From contig CAYSFD010000047.1 in assembly GCA_964430565.1 (NCBI GenBank), positions 124,001 to 188,000 of the forward strand: a DNA stretch of 64,000 bases, read 5' to 3'. The notes beneath the pieces are model-generated. The model ran no database searches. It was not told where the DNA came from and saw only the letters and a list, made by a program, of their open reading frames with translations. The translations under genes and the position numbers were made by a program. Of the stretch, positions 1-9,214 are shown one piece after another. This DNA is from VBDM01 sp964430565 (GTDB lineage Bacteria > Pseudomonadota > Gammaproteobacteria > Burkholderiales > SG8-39). Positions within the stretch are counted from its first letter, which is position 1, and each line of letters starts with the position of its first letter.

Positions 1-949
1 CGGTCAGGACGGCGCATATCTGGCGCGCCTATTGCTGGAAAAAGGATATGAGGTATTCGGCACATCCCGCGATGCCGAAGCGGCAAGATTTGCGAACCTT
101 CAATATCTTGGAATTCGAGAGCAAGTTACATTGCGTTCCATGAGTCCGAGTGACTTCCGGAGTGTGATCAGTGTGCTGAACCAGGTGTCGCCGGATGAAA
201 TCTACAATCTTTCCGGGCAGAGCTCTGTAGGCCTGTCATTCGAACAGCCTGTGGAAACCATGGAGAGTGTAAGCAACGCTACTTTGAATATCCTTGAGGG
301 CATCCGATTTCTCGGCACGCCGATTCGGTTCTATAACGCGTGTTCGGGCGAGTGTTTCGGTGATACGGGTGGCCATGCGGCTGACGAAAGCACGCCGTTT
401 CGACCGCGCAGCCCCTATGCAGTCGCGAAGGCAGCGGCGTTTTGGCAGGTGGCAAGCTATCGGGAGGCGTACGGGTTGTTCGCCTGCTCTGGAATTCTGT
501 TCAATCACGAGTCTCCTCTGCGTCCCGAACGTTTCGTCACCAAGAAGATCGTTGCTGCGGCTTGGCGGATTGCAGGGGGCAGCCCCGAGAAGCTGTATCT
601 CGGGAATATCGAGATTCAGCGGGATTGGGGCTGGGCACCGGAATATGTCGAAGCGATGTGGATGATGCTTCAGCGGTCCACACCCAGCGACTACGTGGTC
701 GGGACAGGCGAGAGCCACAGTCTTAAGGATCTTGTTCGGGAGGCGTTTGATGGGGTTGGGTTGGATTGGCGAGAGCACGTTCAAGTTGAACCCGGACTTT
801 TCCGGCCATACGAGATCATGTTTGGGCGGGCGAACCCGAAAAAGGCGATCGCGGAGCTAGGATGGCATCCTCGGTACGGAATGAAGGATGTTGTGCGTGA
901 GATGGTCGCAGAGTACCGGTGTCGCGCCCAATCGGAGCGGAATGGATAA
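1..949 (+). CDS. gmd: GDP-mannose 4,6-dehydratase, 5'-truncated by the window edge
   Basis: This SDR-family enzyme converts GDP-D-mannose to GDP-4-keto-6-deoxymannose, the precursor of GDP-fucose, GDP-rhamnose or GDP-perosamine for surface glycans. The frame is open from base 2, and the first visible residues (GQDGAYLARLLLEKGYEV) are the middle of the Gmd Rossmann glycine motif, so only about ten N-terminal residues are missing; 315 codons are present. The catalytic Ser-Gly-Glu segment (NACSGECFG, equivalent to ASTSELYG in the family), the YxxxK pair (PYAVAK) and the family block ILFNHESP followed by FVTKKI are all visible. The stop overlaps the start of the next glycosyltransferase gene. The SGECFG variant leaves a small chance that it is a related nucleotide-sugar dehydratase. 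Confidence 0.88.
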   Translation, partial: GQDGAYLARLLLEKGYEVFGTSRDAEAARFANLQYLGIREQVTLRSMSPSDFRSVISVLNQVSPDEIYNLSGQSSVGLSFEQPVETMESVSNATLNILEGIRFLGTPIRFYNACSGECFGDTGGHAADESTPFRPRSPYAVAKAAAFWQVASYREAYGLFACSGILFNHESPLRPERFVTKKIVAAAWRIAGGSPEKLYLGNIEIQRDWGWAPEYVEAMWMMLQRSTPSDYVVGTGESHSLKDLVREAFDGVGLDWREHVQVEPGLFRPYEIMFGRANPKKAIAELGWHPRYGMKDVVREMVAEYRCRAQSERNG

Positions 950-2150
950 GATGGCCAGGCGCTATCGCCTCGCTGTCTTGAACAGTCATCCCATTCAGTA
1001 CTTCGCGCCTCTGTATCGACGGATCGCGGAGTCGCCCGACATTGAGATCATGGTTTACTACTGCAGCAGGCAGGGCCTGGAGAAGGGGTTCGTCGATCCA
1101 GGGTTCGGGAAAGAGGTTGTATGGGACCTCCCGTTGCTCGAAGGATACCCGCACAAGTTCTTGCCGAACCTCGGTGGCGATCGTGGTGTGCGGGGCTTTT
1201 TCAGCCTCATCAACCTTTCCATCATCACCGAGCTCTGGAGGGGAAAATGCGACGCGGTTCTTATCCACGGGCACAATCTGGCTACGAATCTGTTAGCGCT
1301 GTGTGCGGCAAAAATTACCCGCACGCGCGTGTTCATGAGAGGAGAGACTCATCTTCTCCTTCATAGGAGCCCCCTCAAACGCGTCCTGCGAAGTCCGCTA
1401 ATGAACATTCTTTACAGTCTCTGCGACGTATGCCTGTACATCGGTACGCGGAACCGCGATTTCTATCTGGCCCATGGAGTGCCGTGGGACAAGCTCTTTT
1501 TTGTCCCTTACACGGTGGACAATCAGTCCTTCGCGGCACGGGCGGAAACGGCGAGTGCTGGGCGCGAGGCGCGCCGCGTTTCCCTGGGTCTGCCGCCGAA
1601 CACGCCCATCATCCTTTACGCATCGAAGCTTACACCGCGGAAGCGTCCCCGGGATCTCGTCCAAGCGCACGCGGAGCTCGGTCGCCGTGGCATTCGGGCC
1701 GCCGTTCTCATCGTAGGGGATGGCGAGGAACGTGTTTCGCTGGAAAGGGAGGTGATGTCGCTGGGCCTATCGCACGTCGTGTTTGTCGACTTTGTGAATC
1801 AGCGCGACTTGCCTGCCTACTACGCAATGGCGGACATCTATGTCCTGCCGTCCGAAAACGAGCCCTGGGGCTTGGTAATCAACGAGGCCATGTGTTGCGG
1901 TGTACCGGTGATCGCGACGCGCGAGGTCGGAGCTTCCGTGGATTTGATACGGGACGGCGAGACGGGTTATACCTTTGAGACCGGCGACATCATTGGACTC
2001 GCGGATGCGCTTGCCAGGTTAATAACGGATGACAAACTTCGAAGTGTGATGCGAGATAACTGTGTGCGACGGATGGCAAGGTGGAGCTACACCGAAAGTG
2101 TTCAGGGGATAAGGGATGCCCTTCGGGCAAAGCCTCCACGTCCCCGATGA
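942..2150 (+). CDS. GT4-family glycosyltransferase
   Basis: This is a 402-residue retaining glycosyltransferase with a GT-B fold, predicted to add one sugar to the lipid-linked repeat unit at the cytoplasmic membrane face. The N-terminal domain starts RLAVLNSHPIQYFAPLYR, a form common in GT4 proteins. The C-terminal half carries the nucleotide-sugar site, with ILYASKLTPRKRP followed by the E-x7-E motif in SENEPWGLVINEAM. I chose the ATG that overlaps the gmd stop; a second in-frame ATG lies nine bases downstream. The tight overlap places it in the same operon as gmd. Donor and acceptor cannot be deduced. Confidence 0.85.
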   Translation: MDKMARRYRLAVLNSHPIQYFAPLYRRIAESPDIEIMVYYCSRQGLEKGFVDPGFGKEVVWDLPLLEGYPHKFLPNLGGDRGVRGFFSLINLSIITELWRGKCDAVLIHGHNLATNLLALCAAKITRTRVFMRGETHLLLHRSPLKRVLRSPLMNILYSLCDVCLYIGTRNRDFYLAHGVPWDKLFFVPYTVDNQSFAARAETASAGREARRVSLGLPPNTPIILYASKLTPRKRPRDLVQAHAELGRRGIRAAVLIVGDGEERVSLEREVMSLGLSHVVFVDFVNQRDLPAYYAMADIYVLPSENEPWGLVINEAMCCGVPVIATREVGASVDLIRDGETGYTFETGDIIGLADALARLITDDKLRSVMRDNCVRRMARWSYTESVQGIRDALRAKPPRPR

Positions 2151-2229
2151 CGTCGCGCATGATCTTTATCGTGCCACCAACCGACCCAGCTATGGCCCGG
2201 GGGGGCGACATTAGCGAAGGCATAGTCTT

Positions 2230-3747
2230 GTGACTGTGAAATCCACCATACAAGCGCGTGCGGCAAAAGCGAGTGTGGCGGGTCTTGCATCAACCGCGGC
2301 GGCGATGGCATTGCAGATCATTACCGTTCCCGTTGTTTTGACATATTGGGGCTCCGAGAAATACGGGGTGTGGCTTGCCGTCATGGCGGGGTTCATGATG
2401 GTACGGGTGATTGACGGAGGGTATGTCAGCTACGTTGGAAGCCAGCTCAATGTTCTTTATCACGAGCGCCAGGAGGAGTTAAGGCGCACGCTGGGTTCCA
2501 GTCTTGCGATCTGCTTGGGACTCGGGGCACTCCAGATCTTGCTTTGCATCGCCTTGCTCGCGGCGGGCCGCGCACCGGCTCTGCTCGGCGTAGCGGCGGG
2601 ATCCGGGTTTATGAGTGAAGCTGGCTTGGCGCTCATCGTATTGATCCTGGCGTGGGTCCTGACAGGCTCCTTCCCTTCGATCATCCATCGGCTCCTGATA
2701 CCGGCTGGAATGCTGGTTAACGTGATCTGGTGGGGGCTGGGTTTCCAAGCGGCTCAGTTTGCAGTCATCATAGTCGCCGCTTTCGCGGGAGCGTCCGTCC
2801 TTCAGGCCGCCGCTGTGTACGCCGGGGTGCAGGCAGCCCTATACTTAGTTTCCGCTGAATACATCCGGAGGAAATTGCCCGATTTTTATCCTTGGTGGCG
2901 CAGCGGACGCATGTCTGTAGGCTTGCGGGATCTGTACCGATCATTGGCGCTCACGGCGAACACCGGGGCACAGCAAGCCGGGAATAGCGGAATAGTGCTC
3001 GTCGTATCAAGTTTGCTTGGTTCGGCGATGGTTCCTGCCTTCACGACGATAAGGACATTGGCGAACCTGGGGACAACGTTGGGGAACGTGTTCGCGAATG
3101 CGCTTACTCCAGAGGTCGTCCGCTATTACGCTACACACCAACACGGCAGGCTCTCACTCGGATTTCGGGCAACCGCGCTATTCGGCGGACTTGCCGTAAA
3201 TCTATCGTTGCTTGCAGTGCTACCCTTTGCAGAAACGATTTACGCGATGTGGACTAGAGGAGTGGTGTCCTTCGATCAGCAGCTGTTTTTATACATCGTC
3301 GCGGGAATCTCTGTTTGGAGTGGGGGATTGGCGTATTCAAACTTCCTCGCTGCTACTAACAGCCTGAGGGCCCAGTTTCTCCTTACGCTGGTCCGATCAG
3401 CCATCGCGTTGGGAGTGGGGGTGGGATCGATAGGGACTTTGGGGCTACCCGGTGTGGGACTGGGCATTTTCCTTGCCGAGATCGCCGGTTCCATGTTGGC
3501 AACCTTTCTTTTTGTACCGCGCATGGTCGCCGCCGAGGGCATTCCGCTATTGCGCCTTCACCAAGCCGACGGGTTTCTGACGAGCCTGCCGGTTGTTGTC
3601 TTATCACTATTCGGAGCGTTGTCCGGAACCTTGCCCCTTTCCCTGATCCTCGGTGCCGCCGCCGTCGTATTGCTCTTTGGATGGCAGGCGTGGCTACGAC
3701 TGCCGCATGAAGCGAGGGTTCGCGCGACGAGTGTAATTCAGCGCTAA
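2230..3747 (+). CDS. Wzx-like polysaccharide flippase
   Basis: This 505-residue integral membrane protein is predicted to flip undecaprenyl-linked repeat units across the inner membrane. It has about twelve hydrophobic segments, short polar loops and a basic N-terminus (KSTIQARAAKASVAGLAST) leading into the first helix, as is usual in the MATE/polysaccharide-transporter superfamily. The phrase LTYWGSEKYGVWLAVMAGF in the second helix region is typical of Wzx proteins. A GTG start is used; no ATG fits the alignment. A gap of 79 bases separates it from the preceding glycosyltransferase. Assignment rests on topology and context, because flippases are poorly conserved. Confidence 0.8.
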   Translation: MTVKSTIQARAAKASVAGLASTAAAMALQIITVPVVLTYWGSEKYGVWLAVMAGFMMVRVIDGGYVSYVGSQLNVLYHERQEELRRTLGSSLAICLGLGALQILLCIALLAAGRAPALLGVAAGSGFMSEAGLALIVLILAWVLTGSFPSIIHRLLIPAGMLVNVIWWGLGFQAAQFAVIIVAAFAGASVLQAAAVYAGVQAALYLVSAEYIRRKLPDFYPWWRSGRMSVGLRDLYRSLALTANTGAQQAGNSGIVLVVSSLLGSAMVPAFTTIRTLANLGTTLGNVFANALTPEVVRYYATHQHGRLSLGFRATALFGGLAVNLSLLAVLPFAETIYAMWTRGVVSFDQQLFLYIVAGISVWSGGLAYSNFLAATNSLRAQFLLTLVRSAIALGVGVGSIGTLGLPGVGLGIFLAEIAGSMLATFLFVPRMVAAEGIPLLRLHQADGFLTSLPVVVLSLFGALSGTLPLSLILGAAAVVLLFGWQAWLRLPHEARVRATSVIQR

Positions 3748-3841
3748 GCTTCATCGCGTCACTAAATCCCGTGATCCAAGACTCTTACCCACGGGCCCTC
3801 TGGCATGCAGTATTGTCGTCAGCTATCTAGAGCGGGCGGAT
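3748..3841. other. Short intergenic region
   Basis: Ninety-four bases separate the flippase from the AT-rich methyltransferase pair. I see no convincing promoter, terminator or repeat. It marks the left edge of the base-composition change described in the findings. Confidence 0.4.
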
Positions 3842-4588
3842 ATGGAAGACTGGAAACAGCGCTTGTACAACAACTACATCTCCTCCGGGCATGTCGGGGT
3901 GAACATCGATCGGCAGAGGGGTCTTAACGTTAGGGATTACCCTTATGCGGTCAAGCTCCTCAAGAAACACCTGCCATCCGAGAGGAAAATTTCAATCGCC
4001 GACTTGGCTTGTGGCCACGGTGCATTACTGTTTTGCCTTAAGAAACTCGGTTACTACAACGTTCACGGTATTGACACTTCTCCCGAGCAAGTAAATTTGG
4101 CGCATGAATTGGGGGTGAGGGAAGTCGAATGCCAGGACATCATGAGTTTCCTCAGAAACAAAGAAAACCAATTTGACGTCATCTTCTTGATGGACATTCT
4201 TGAACATTTACGAAATAGCGACTTATTTGATCTGCTAAATCAAGTAAGCAAGGCGTTGAAAAATGATGGGCTAGCAATAGTGCATGTCCCAAATGCCGAG
4301 GGGGTGTTTGGCATGAGGGTCCGTTATGGAGATCTCACCCACGAAAATTGTTTCACGCCACAGTCGATTCGACAGGCATTGGGCGCCTCTGGTTTTCGAA
4401 ATATTGAGTGTCTTGAGGACAAACCCGTCATTCATGGAATAAGGAGTCTTTTGAGATACATTCTTTGGGAGTTGCTGACCCTTCCATTTCGCCTATTGTT
4501 GATTACAGAGACTGGGACTGCCAACCACATCCTGTCCCAGAATATGACGGTCGTTGCAAAGACACACAGAGCTGAACGGAGGGAATGA
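3842..4588 (+). CDS. Class I SAM-dependent methyltransferase
   Basis: This 248-residue protein has a Methyltransf_11/23-type core. Motif I is IADLACGHGALLFCLKK (about residues 50-66), the acidic end of strand 2 is VHGIDTSPEQVNLA, and motif IV is FDVIFLMDILEHL. A hydrophobic stretch near the C-terminus (LRYILWELLTLPFRLLLI) suggests membrane association. It probably methylates a sugar or lipid-linked intermediate in the polysaccharide pathway, but the substrate is unknown. Base composition is clearly lower in GC than the neighbours: 21 of 60 bases starting at 4201 are G or C. This suggests a separate origin by transfer. Confidence 0.8.
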   Translation: MEDWKQRLYNNYISSGHVGVNIDRQRGLNVRDYPYAVKLLKKHLPSERKISIADLACGHGALLFCLKKLGYYNVHGIDTSPEQVNLAHELGVREVECQDIMSFLRNKENQFDVIFLMDILEHLRNSDLFDLLNQVSKALKNDGLAIVHVPNAEGVFGMRVRYGDLTHENCFTPQSIRQALGASGFRNIECLEDKPVIHGIRSLLRYILWELLTLPFRLLLITETGTANHILSQNMTVVAKTHRAERRE

Positions 4589-4667
4589 GTGGTGGGCGGG
4601 GTCGGCTATAGCTTGCGAATTGGTCTGCTCAATCTTTTCAAGATGCTCAAGGACTGATCACTTGGCA

Positions 4668-5324
4668 ATGATTGACAGTGGACCGGTTTGGTTAAATGTT
4701 GCATCTTCGACCGGTATGCTTGAGGGTTTCATTAATCTAGATAATCACATTTTACTTTCAATGCTTAGGGTCCCGCGAGAAATGAGGGGGTTACTTCCGA
4801 AAAGGCATAAGGCTTTAGTGGATCAATATGAGGAACTGGCCCGCAAATACACTTTCGTGCGGCATGATTGCAGAAAACCTCTTCCATTCGACGATGGGAC
4901 GGTTGACCATATTTTATGCAGCCACTTCCTTGAGCATGTCTTTCCAAGTGAAGCCGAAAAAATCATTTCTGATTTTGGAAGGGCTCTAAAGACAGGAGGC
5001 ACCCTGCACATAGTTGTTCCGGATCTTCTGAGAATGGCTCGACGCTACGTCGAGGGGGCGAATAAAGGGAGTTCTACCGCGGCTGACGAATTTATCAATG
5101 AAACGCTACTGGGTCGATGGGAGCATGGCAGTTTGATATTTCGTGTTCTGGAATTCTTGGGGGGATATGGGCTTTCTCACAGATGGATGTATGACGAACA
5201 TTCTATTTCTGAGAGAGTGGTCCGTCTGGGGTTTTCCTTGGGCAAGTTTGACGAAATGCCTAGCGCTGGATTCCGTAAGAACGACGGTTCTGTCCACGTC
5301 GTCGCTAGAAAAGGCCAGCCTTGA
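4668..5324 (+). CDS. SAM-dependent methyltransferase, Methyltransf_11-like
   Basis: This 218-residue protein resembles the group of cluster methyltransferases that begin with a LNxGSG..EGwiNLD block; here it reads LNVASSTGMLEGFINLD at the N-terminus. Later come LPFDDGTVDHILCSHFLEH (motif IV and acceptor region) and LKTGGTLHIVVPDL. I chose the ATG just before that block. An earlier ATG at 4554 would add 38 residues without homology-like features and overlap the previous gene by 35 bases. No strong Shine-Dalgarno precedes either start. The glycine motif is weakened (VASSTG instead of LGSG), so SAM binding may be altered. GC content is low, like its left neighbour. Confidence 0.7.
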   Translation: MIDSGPVWLNVASSTGMLEGFINLDNHILLSMLRVPREMRGLLPKRHKALVDQYEELARKYTFVRHDCRKPLPFDDGTVDHILCSHFLEHVFPSEAEKIISDFGRALKTGGTLHIVVPDLLRMARRYVEGANKGSSTAADEFINETLLGRWEHGSLIFRVLEFLGGYGLSHRWMYDEHSISERVVRLGFSLGKFDEMPSAGFRKNDGSVHVVARKGQP

Positions 5325-5498
5325 AAGCCCGGGCGAAGATGTGACGTTTCTTGTCCATATCGTCTTTCGTCCCATCTGTTATTCCGGGATATTTGACACC
5401 AGTGTATCTTGACCGGAGCTCAAAGTCGTAATTGAGCGTTTGGCCATGTCAATATTGGGCACCGTCTCATATGGCCGACAGGCATGTAAGAGCAGAAA
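5325..5498. other. Intergenic region at the right edge of the low-GC pair
   Basis: This 174-base gap contains two TTGAC-type hexamers but neither has a good -10 partner at normal spacing. No gene, hairpin or repeat is evident. Confidence 0.35.
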
Positions 5499-6563
5499 AT
5501 GAATGTTTTGGTGATAGGAAAATTCTATGGCGATAGCTTTGCGCTACATATCGCCGAAACGCTTGAACGCATGAGGCATGATGTAAGAAGGTTCGAGCCA
5601 GGGGTGCGCTACCGGCCGAAAGGCCAACTTGCCTTGCGTTTGAATCAGGCGCGCAGCGTCATTTACGGGGCAACGGACGGCATCCCGTGGATCCGGTCCC
5701 GCCGAATGAGACAGCTATGGCGCGTCACGGAAGCGGGCCCACTGGATGTGGTAATCGTTTGCCATGATTTCCTGCAGCCCGGCGAAGTTGCTGAGCTTAA
5801 ACGCCGTACTGGGGCTGCTGTTGCGCTCTGGTTTCCGGATTCGATCGCCGGTTTCGGGCGCGGCTACTTCATGATTGCTCCCTATGACGCCCTCTTTCTC
5901 AAGGACCCATTTCAGGTTGTGCGCTTGGATGGAGTCGTCCGCAGCCCGGTCTGGTATCTGCCGGAGTGCTTCAACCCGGAGAAGCATGTCCTGGAGAGAC
6001 CGCTGAGCGATGAAGATCTTGCCCGATATGGATGCGACATATGTACCGCCGGTAACTTTCACGCATATAGGGCTGCGTTCTTTGAACATCTGTCCGGCTA
6101 CGACGTCAAGATTTGGGGTAACCCGCCGCCACTGTGGATGCCGCAGATGGCTGTGACGACTCGATATGCAGGCAAATACGTTGAGTGCAAGGAAAAAGCG
6201 AAAGCCTTTTGTGCTGCGAAGATTGTGGTGAACAATCTTCTCTATAGCGAGGTGTGGGGTGTCAACGCCCGTACGTTCGAGACGGCAGGTATCGGCGCAT
6301 TCCAAATGGTGGACTGGCGACCCGGTCTCGGCCAACTTTTTAAGGATGGAGAAGAAATAATCTCCTTTCGGAAAATAGCGTCCTTGAAGGACAAGATCGA
6401 TTTCTGGTTACCCAGGGAGGACGAGCGTCTTGCGGTGGGAGCGGCGGCAAAGCGGAGGGCCCACGCCGAACACACTTACCGTATGCGTCTCGAATTGCTT
6501 CTCGATACTCTGGCAGGCCGAGCACAGGGCTTCCCACTACCTTCGATCGGTAACCTAAGCTAG
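5499..6563 (+). CDS. CgeB-like glycosyltransferase (GT4-type C-terminal domain)
   Basis: This 354-residue protein begins MNVLVIGKFYGDSFALHIAE and later has the block NNLLYSEVWGVNARTFETAG followed by GAFQMVDWRPGLGQLF. That pattern (Asn-Arg-x-Phe-Glu-x-x-Ala/Gly and a disrupted 'LF.dGeEii.F' tail) is the hallmark of the CgeB/glycosyl-transferase 1_2 family. It probably transfers a sugar onto the repeat unit. The polymerase gene begins three bases after its stop, so the two are surely cotranscribed. The Shine-Dalgarno is weak (AAGAGC). Donor and acceptor are unknown. Confidence 0.75.
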   Translation: MNVLVIGKFYGDSFALHIAETLERMRHDVRRFEPGVRYRPKGQLALRLNQARSVIYGATDGIPWIRSRRMRQLWRVTEAGPLDVVIVCHDFLQPGEVAELKRRTGAAVALWFPDSIAGFGRGYFMIAPYDALFLKDPFQVVRLDGVVRSPVWYLPECFNPEKHVLERPLSDEDLARYGCDICTAGNFHAYRAAFFEHLSGYDVKIWGNPPPLWMPQMAVTTRYAGKYVECKEKAKAFCAAKIVVNNLLYSEVWGVNARTFETAGIGAFQMVDWRPGLGQLFKDGEEIISFRKIASLKDKIDFWLPREDERLAVGAAAKRRAHAEHTYRMRLELLLDTLAGRAQGFPLPSIGNLS

Positions 6564-6566
6564 GCG

Positions 6567-8048
6567 ATGCGCGACAACCCTCTCTATTCGCCGTTGGGTA
6601 TTGCGCTGATAGTCGGCCTCGTCGGGTGGATTGTCAGCTTGTTGGTGGAGTTCAGAGCATTGACACCGCAGAGCGCGCTTGTCGCATGTACCGCGCTGCT
6701 ACTCGCGTATCTTGCGGTGGAGACCTATCGGCTGCACCGCAGTTTCCCGGAGCATTGGCTAGTGAACCCTGCCGTGCTGTGCTCGGCGGTGACCTTTACG
6801 CTGGGTTTTGGGATAACGAACCTTCTGTACTTCTTCCCGGAGGAGGTGTTGTCGGCGCTCGGCTTGGCGCCGGAGGTCACGCCCTGGATGAGCAAACTGA
6901 TGCTGCTGGTGCTGATTGGCGCACTGGCAATGTGGCTCGGATATTGGTCGCCAGTTGCCGCAGCCTTGGCCGCGTGGCTATCGAGGCAGCGGTGGCTCGC
7001 TCACATACTTAGGCGGGGGTTCGATCCTCGGGATGGGGTTCTGTTGGCGCTGGTTCTGGTGAGCCTCGCCAGCCGCCTGATTCAAATTCGCCTCGGTGTC
7101 TATGGTTACAGCTCGGACTATGACCTCCTGCTCGAAACGGCGTCGATCCGGCAGTACCTCACCATGGCCGACGGATTGGGAAAGCTCGCCCTGGTGGTTG
7201 CGTCCCTCCGGTACTACTCGCCGGACCCGCCGAGCCGTGCAAAGGCCTGGTTCGCCGGACTGCTGGCTTACGAGCTTCTCTTTGGGTTTCTGTCGGGCTT
7301 CAAAACCGAGGTGGTCTTGCCGGTCGCAATCGTCGGGTTGTGCAAATATCTGAGGCGTGGGCAGGTTCCGTGGCGGTGGGTTGCGCTAATGTCCGCCGCG
7401 ATCTTCGCGGCATACGCGGTAATCGAGCCCTTTCGCGCGGCGCGATATGAGGAAACCGGATTCCGTGGCACTTCGCTGACTAGTATTGCCGAGACCATGG
7501 TGGCGGCCGCCGTTGCGGGGCCGGAGGTATTGGTTGGCGCTGAACAGGCCGGCACGGAAATGCAATTTTTGTCGCGGACGAGCGTGACTTATATCGCATC
7601 GCTCGGGATCGAATTCGCGGACACCCGCCCGCTCCCCGTCGGGTCTCCGGCGTTCTTGCGGGACATTGTTCTTGCGCCATTGTATGCGTTCGTTCCAAGG
7701 GCTTTATGGGAGTCCAAGGAAACGACGCGCCATGGCTTGTGGTATCGGGTGGAAGTCGTGGGATTCGGACATGCCGATGACACGACCTCGGTCGGCATGT
7801 CACCGTTCACCTATCTCTACTTTCTGGGCGGCGGCTTGGCGGTTGCGTTGGGGTTCTTTGGCGTTGGTATCATCCAACGCACTTGGGCTGAGTTTCTTGT
7901 CCCTGGCACCGCAGGCGCGATAATCGTGTTTCTCGTGGGGGTACGCATGCTCGCCATCCCGGATAGTGTTTTTTACTCTCTGATCGTCGATTTGCTTAGA
8001 TCAGTTCCAGCGGCACTCGTCCTCCAGTACGCGATCTATCGGCGGTAA
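6567..8048 (+). CDS. Polytopic membrane protein, probable Wzy-like O-antigen polymerase
   Basis: This 493-residue protein has at least ten hydrophobic segments and a large hydrophilic stretch in the second half (around residues 290-400), the usual layout of Wzy polymerases. The segment FLSGFKTEVVLPVAIVGLCKYLRRG resembles the conserved G-x-K/R-block of oligosaccharide-repeat polymerases such as the O-antigen polymerase/WzyE-like group. Its position among glycosyltransferases, flippase and methyltransferases supports a role in joining repeat units in the periplasm. Sequence alone cannot exclude a ligase or acyltransferase-type membrane protein. Confidence 0.65.
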   Translation: MRDNPLYSPLGIALIVGLVGWIVSLLVEFRALTPQSALVACTALLLAYLAVETYRLHRSFPEHWLVNPAVLCSAVTFTLGFGITNLLYFFPEEVLSALGLAPEVTPWMSKLMLLVLIGALAMWLGYWSPVAAALAAWLSRQRWLAHILRRGFDPRDGVLLALVLVSLASRLIQIRLGVYGYSSDYDLLLETASIRQYLTMADGLGKLALVVASLRYYSPDPPSRAKAWFAGLLAYELLFGFLSGFKTEVVLPVAIVGLCKYLRRGQVPWRWVALMSAAIFAAYAVIEPFRAARYEETGFRGTSLTSIAETMVAAAVAGPEVLVGAEQAGTEMQFLSRTSVTYIASLGIEFADTRPLPVGSPAFLRDIVLAPLYAFVPRALWESKETTRHGLWYRVEVVGFGHADDTTSVGMSPFTYLYFLGGGLAVALGFFGVGIIQRTWAEFLVPGTAGAIIVFLVGVRMLAIPDSVFYSLIVDLLRSVPAALVLQYAIYRR

Positions 8049-8068
8049 GCGGGCCAGCCGAAGAAACC

Positions 8069-9214
8069 GTGCGCGTTCTCCATGTCGTTCCTGCATTTTT
8101 TCCCGCAACGTACTGGGGTGGACCGATCTATTCCTTGTATGGGCTTTGCAACGCGCTGGCTTTGCAAAGTGGTTTGGAAGTGCGCGTACTTACGAGTGAT
8201 GCAGCCGGGCCGAAGCGCTCGCAGAAGGTGGACGTTCCCCGATATCCAGCCGAGTATTCGCCTGGGTACAAGGTGTATTTTTGTCGGAGGACCGCCGGAG
8301 CATCTTTCGCGCCCAGGATATTCGCCGAGATGCCGGGGTTGATTCGCTGGGCGGACGTCGTTCATGTGACGGCGGTATATTCTTCACCGACGATTCCGGC
8401 GTTGTTGCTTTGCCGGGCGTTGGGCAAGCCGGTCGTCTGGTCTCCGCGAGGAGCGCTTCAAAGATGGCAAGCCAGTACCCGGCCTTGGCTGAAGGCATCA
8501 TGGGACGCAGTGTGCCGCTCGCTGATCGTTCCGGCTCGAACCGTGATTCACGCAACCTCGGAAGCGGAGGCCAAGGCTGCGCGGCGGCGCATGCCGCGCA
8601 GCAGGATTGAAATCGTTCCGAACGGCGTAGATCTTCCGGAGCTTTCGGAGTCTCGGCAGTGGATTCCCGGCGGAGAACTGCGGCTGCTTTATCTTGGCCG
8701 GCTGCATCCGATAAAGGGGATCGAGAACCTGCTTCGGGGTTTGGCAAGTCTCGATGACATGTCGGTCTCCCTTCGAATTTGCGGAACAGGCGAGTCCTCC
8801 TACGTCGAGGCATTACGGGCCCTCGTTCAGTCCCTCGGCCTCCAAGGCCGCGTAACCTTTGTCGGGGAGATCACGGCCGACGAGAAGGGGGCGGCATTTC
8901 AGTCCGCAGATATTTGCGTAGTGCCGTCGTTCTCAGAGAACTTCGGCATGGTTGTAGCCGAATCGCTTGCGCACGCAGTGCCTGTTATCGCGGCGCGCGG
9001 CACTCCGTGGGCGGGTCTGGAAGAACGTATGTGCGGTGCCTGGATTGATAACAGCTCGGCGAGCCTCGGGGGCACTATTACTGCAATGCGGCGCGAAGAT
9101 CTTCAGGCGATGGGGCTACGCGGCCGGGCATGGATGCGAGAGTCATTCGGATGGCTACGAGCCGCCGAACGGATGGCTTCCGTGTATCGCGAACTTGTGG
9201 ATGTTCACCGGTGA
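8069..9214 (+). CDS. GT4-family glycosyltransferase
   Basis: This 381-residue GT-B enzyme starts with GTG (MRVLHVVPAFFPATYWGGP, a frequent GT4 opening with the acceptor-side glycine loop). The hinge reads RIEIVPNGVDLPEL. The donor site includes LLYLGRLHPIKGIENLL, VTFVGEITADEKGAAFQSADI and the E-x7-E motif SENFGMVVAES. It acts in the cytosol on the growing lipid-linked oligosaccharide. The GTGA at its end is shared with the start of the next gene. Confidence 0.87.
   Translation: MRVLHVVPAFFPATYWGGPIYSLYGLCNALALQSGLEVRVLTSDAAGPKRSQKVDVPRYPAEYSPGYKVYFCRRTAGASFAPRIFAEMPGLIRWADVVHVTAVYSSPTIPALLLCRALGKPVVWSPRGALQRWQASTRPWLKASWDAVCRSLIVPARTVIHATSEAEAKAARRRMPRSRIEIVPNGVDLPELSESRQWIPGGELRLLYLGRLHPIKGIENLLRGLASLDDMSVSLRICGTGESSYVEALRALVQSLGLQGRVTFVGEITADEKGAAFQSADICVVPSFSENFGMVVAESLAHAVPVIAARGTPWAGLEERMCGAWIDNSSASLGGTITAMRREDLQAMGLRGRAWMRESFGWLRAAERMASVYRELVDVHR

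Noticed and set aside
4554..4667. Earlier start for the second AT-rich methyltransferase
   Set aside because: It would overlap the preceding gene by 35 bases and add residues with no family resemblance, while the conserved LNVASSTG block begins right after the later ATG.
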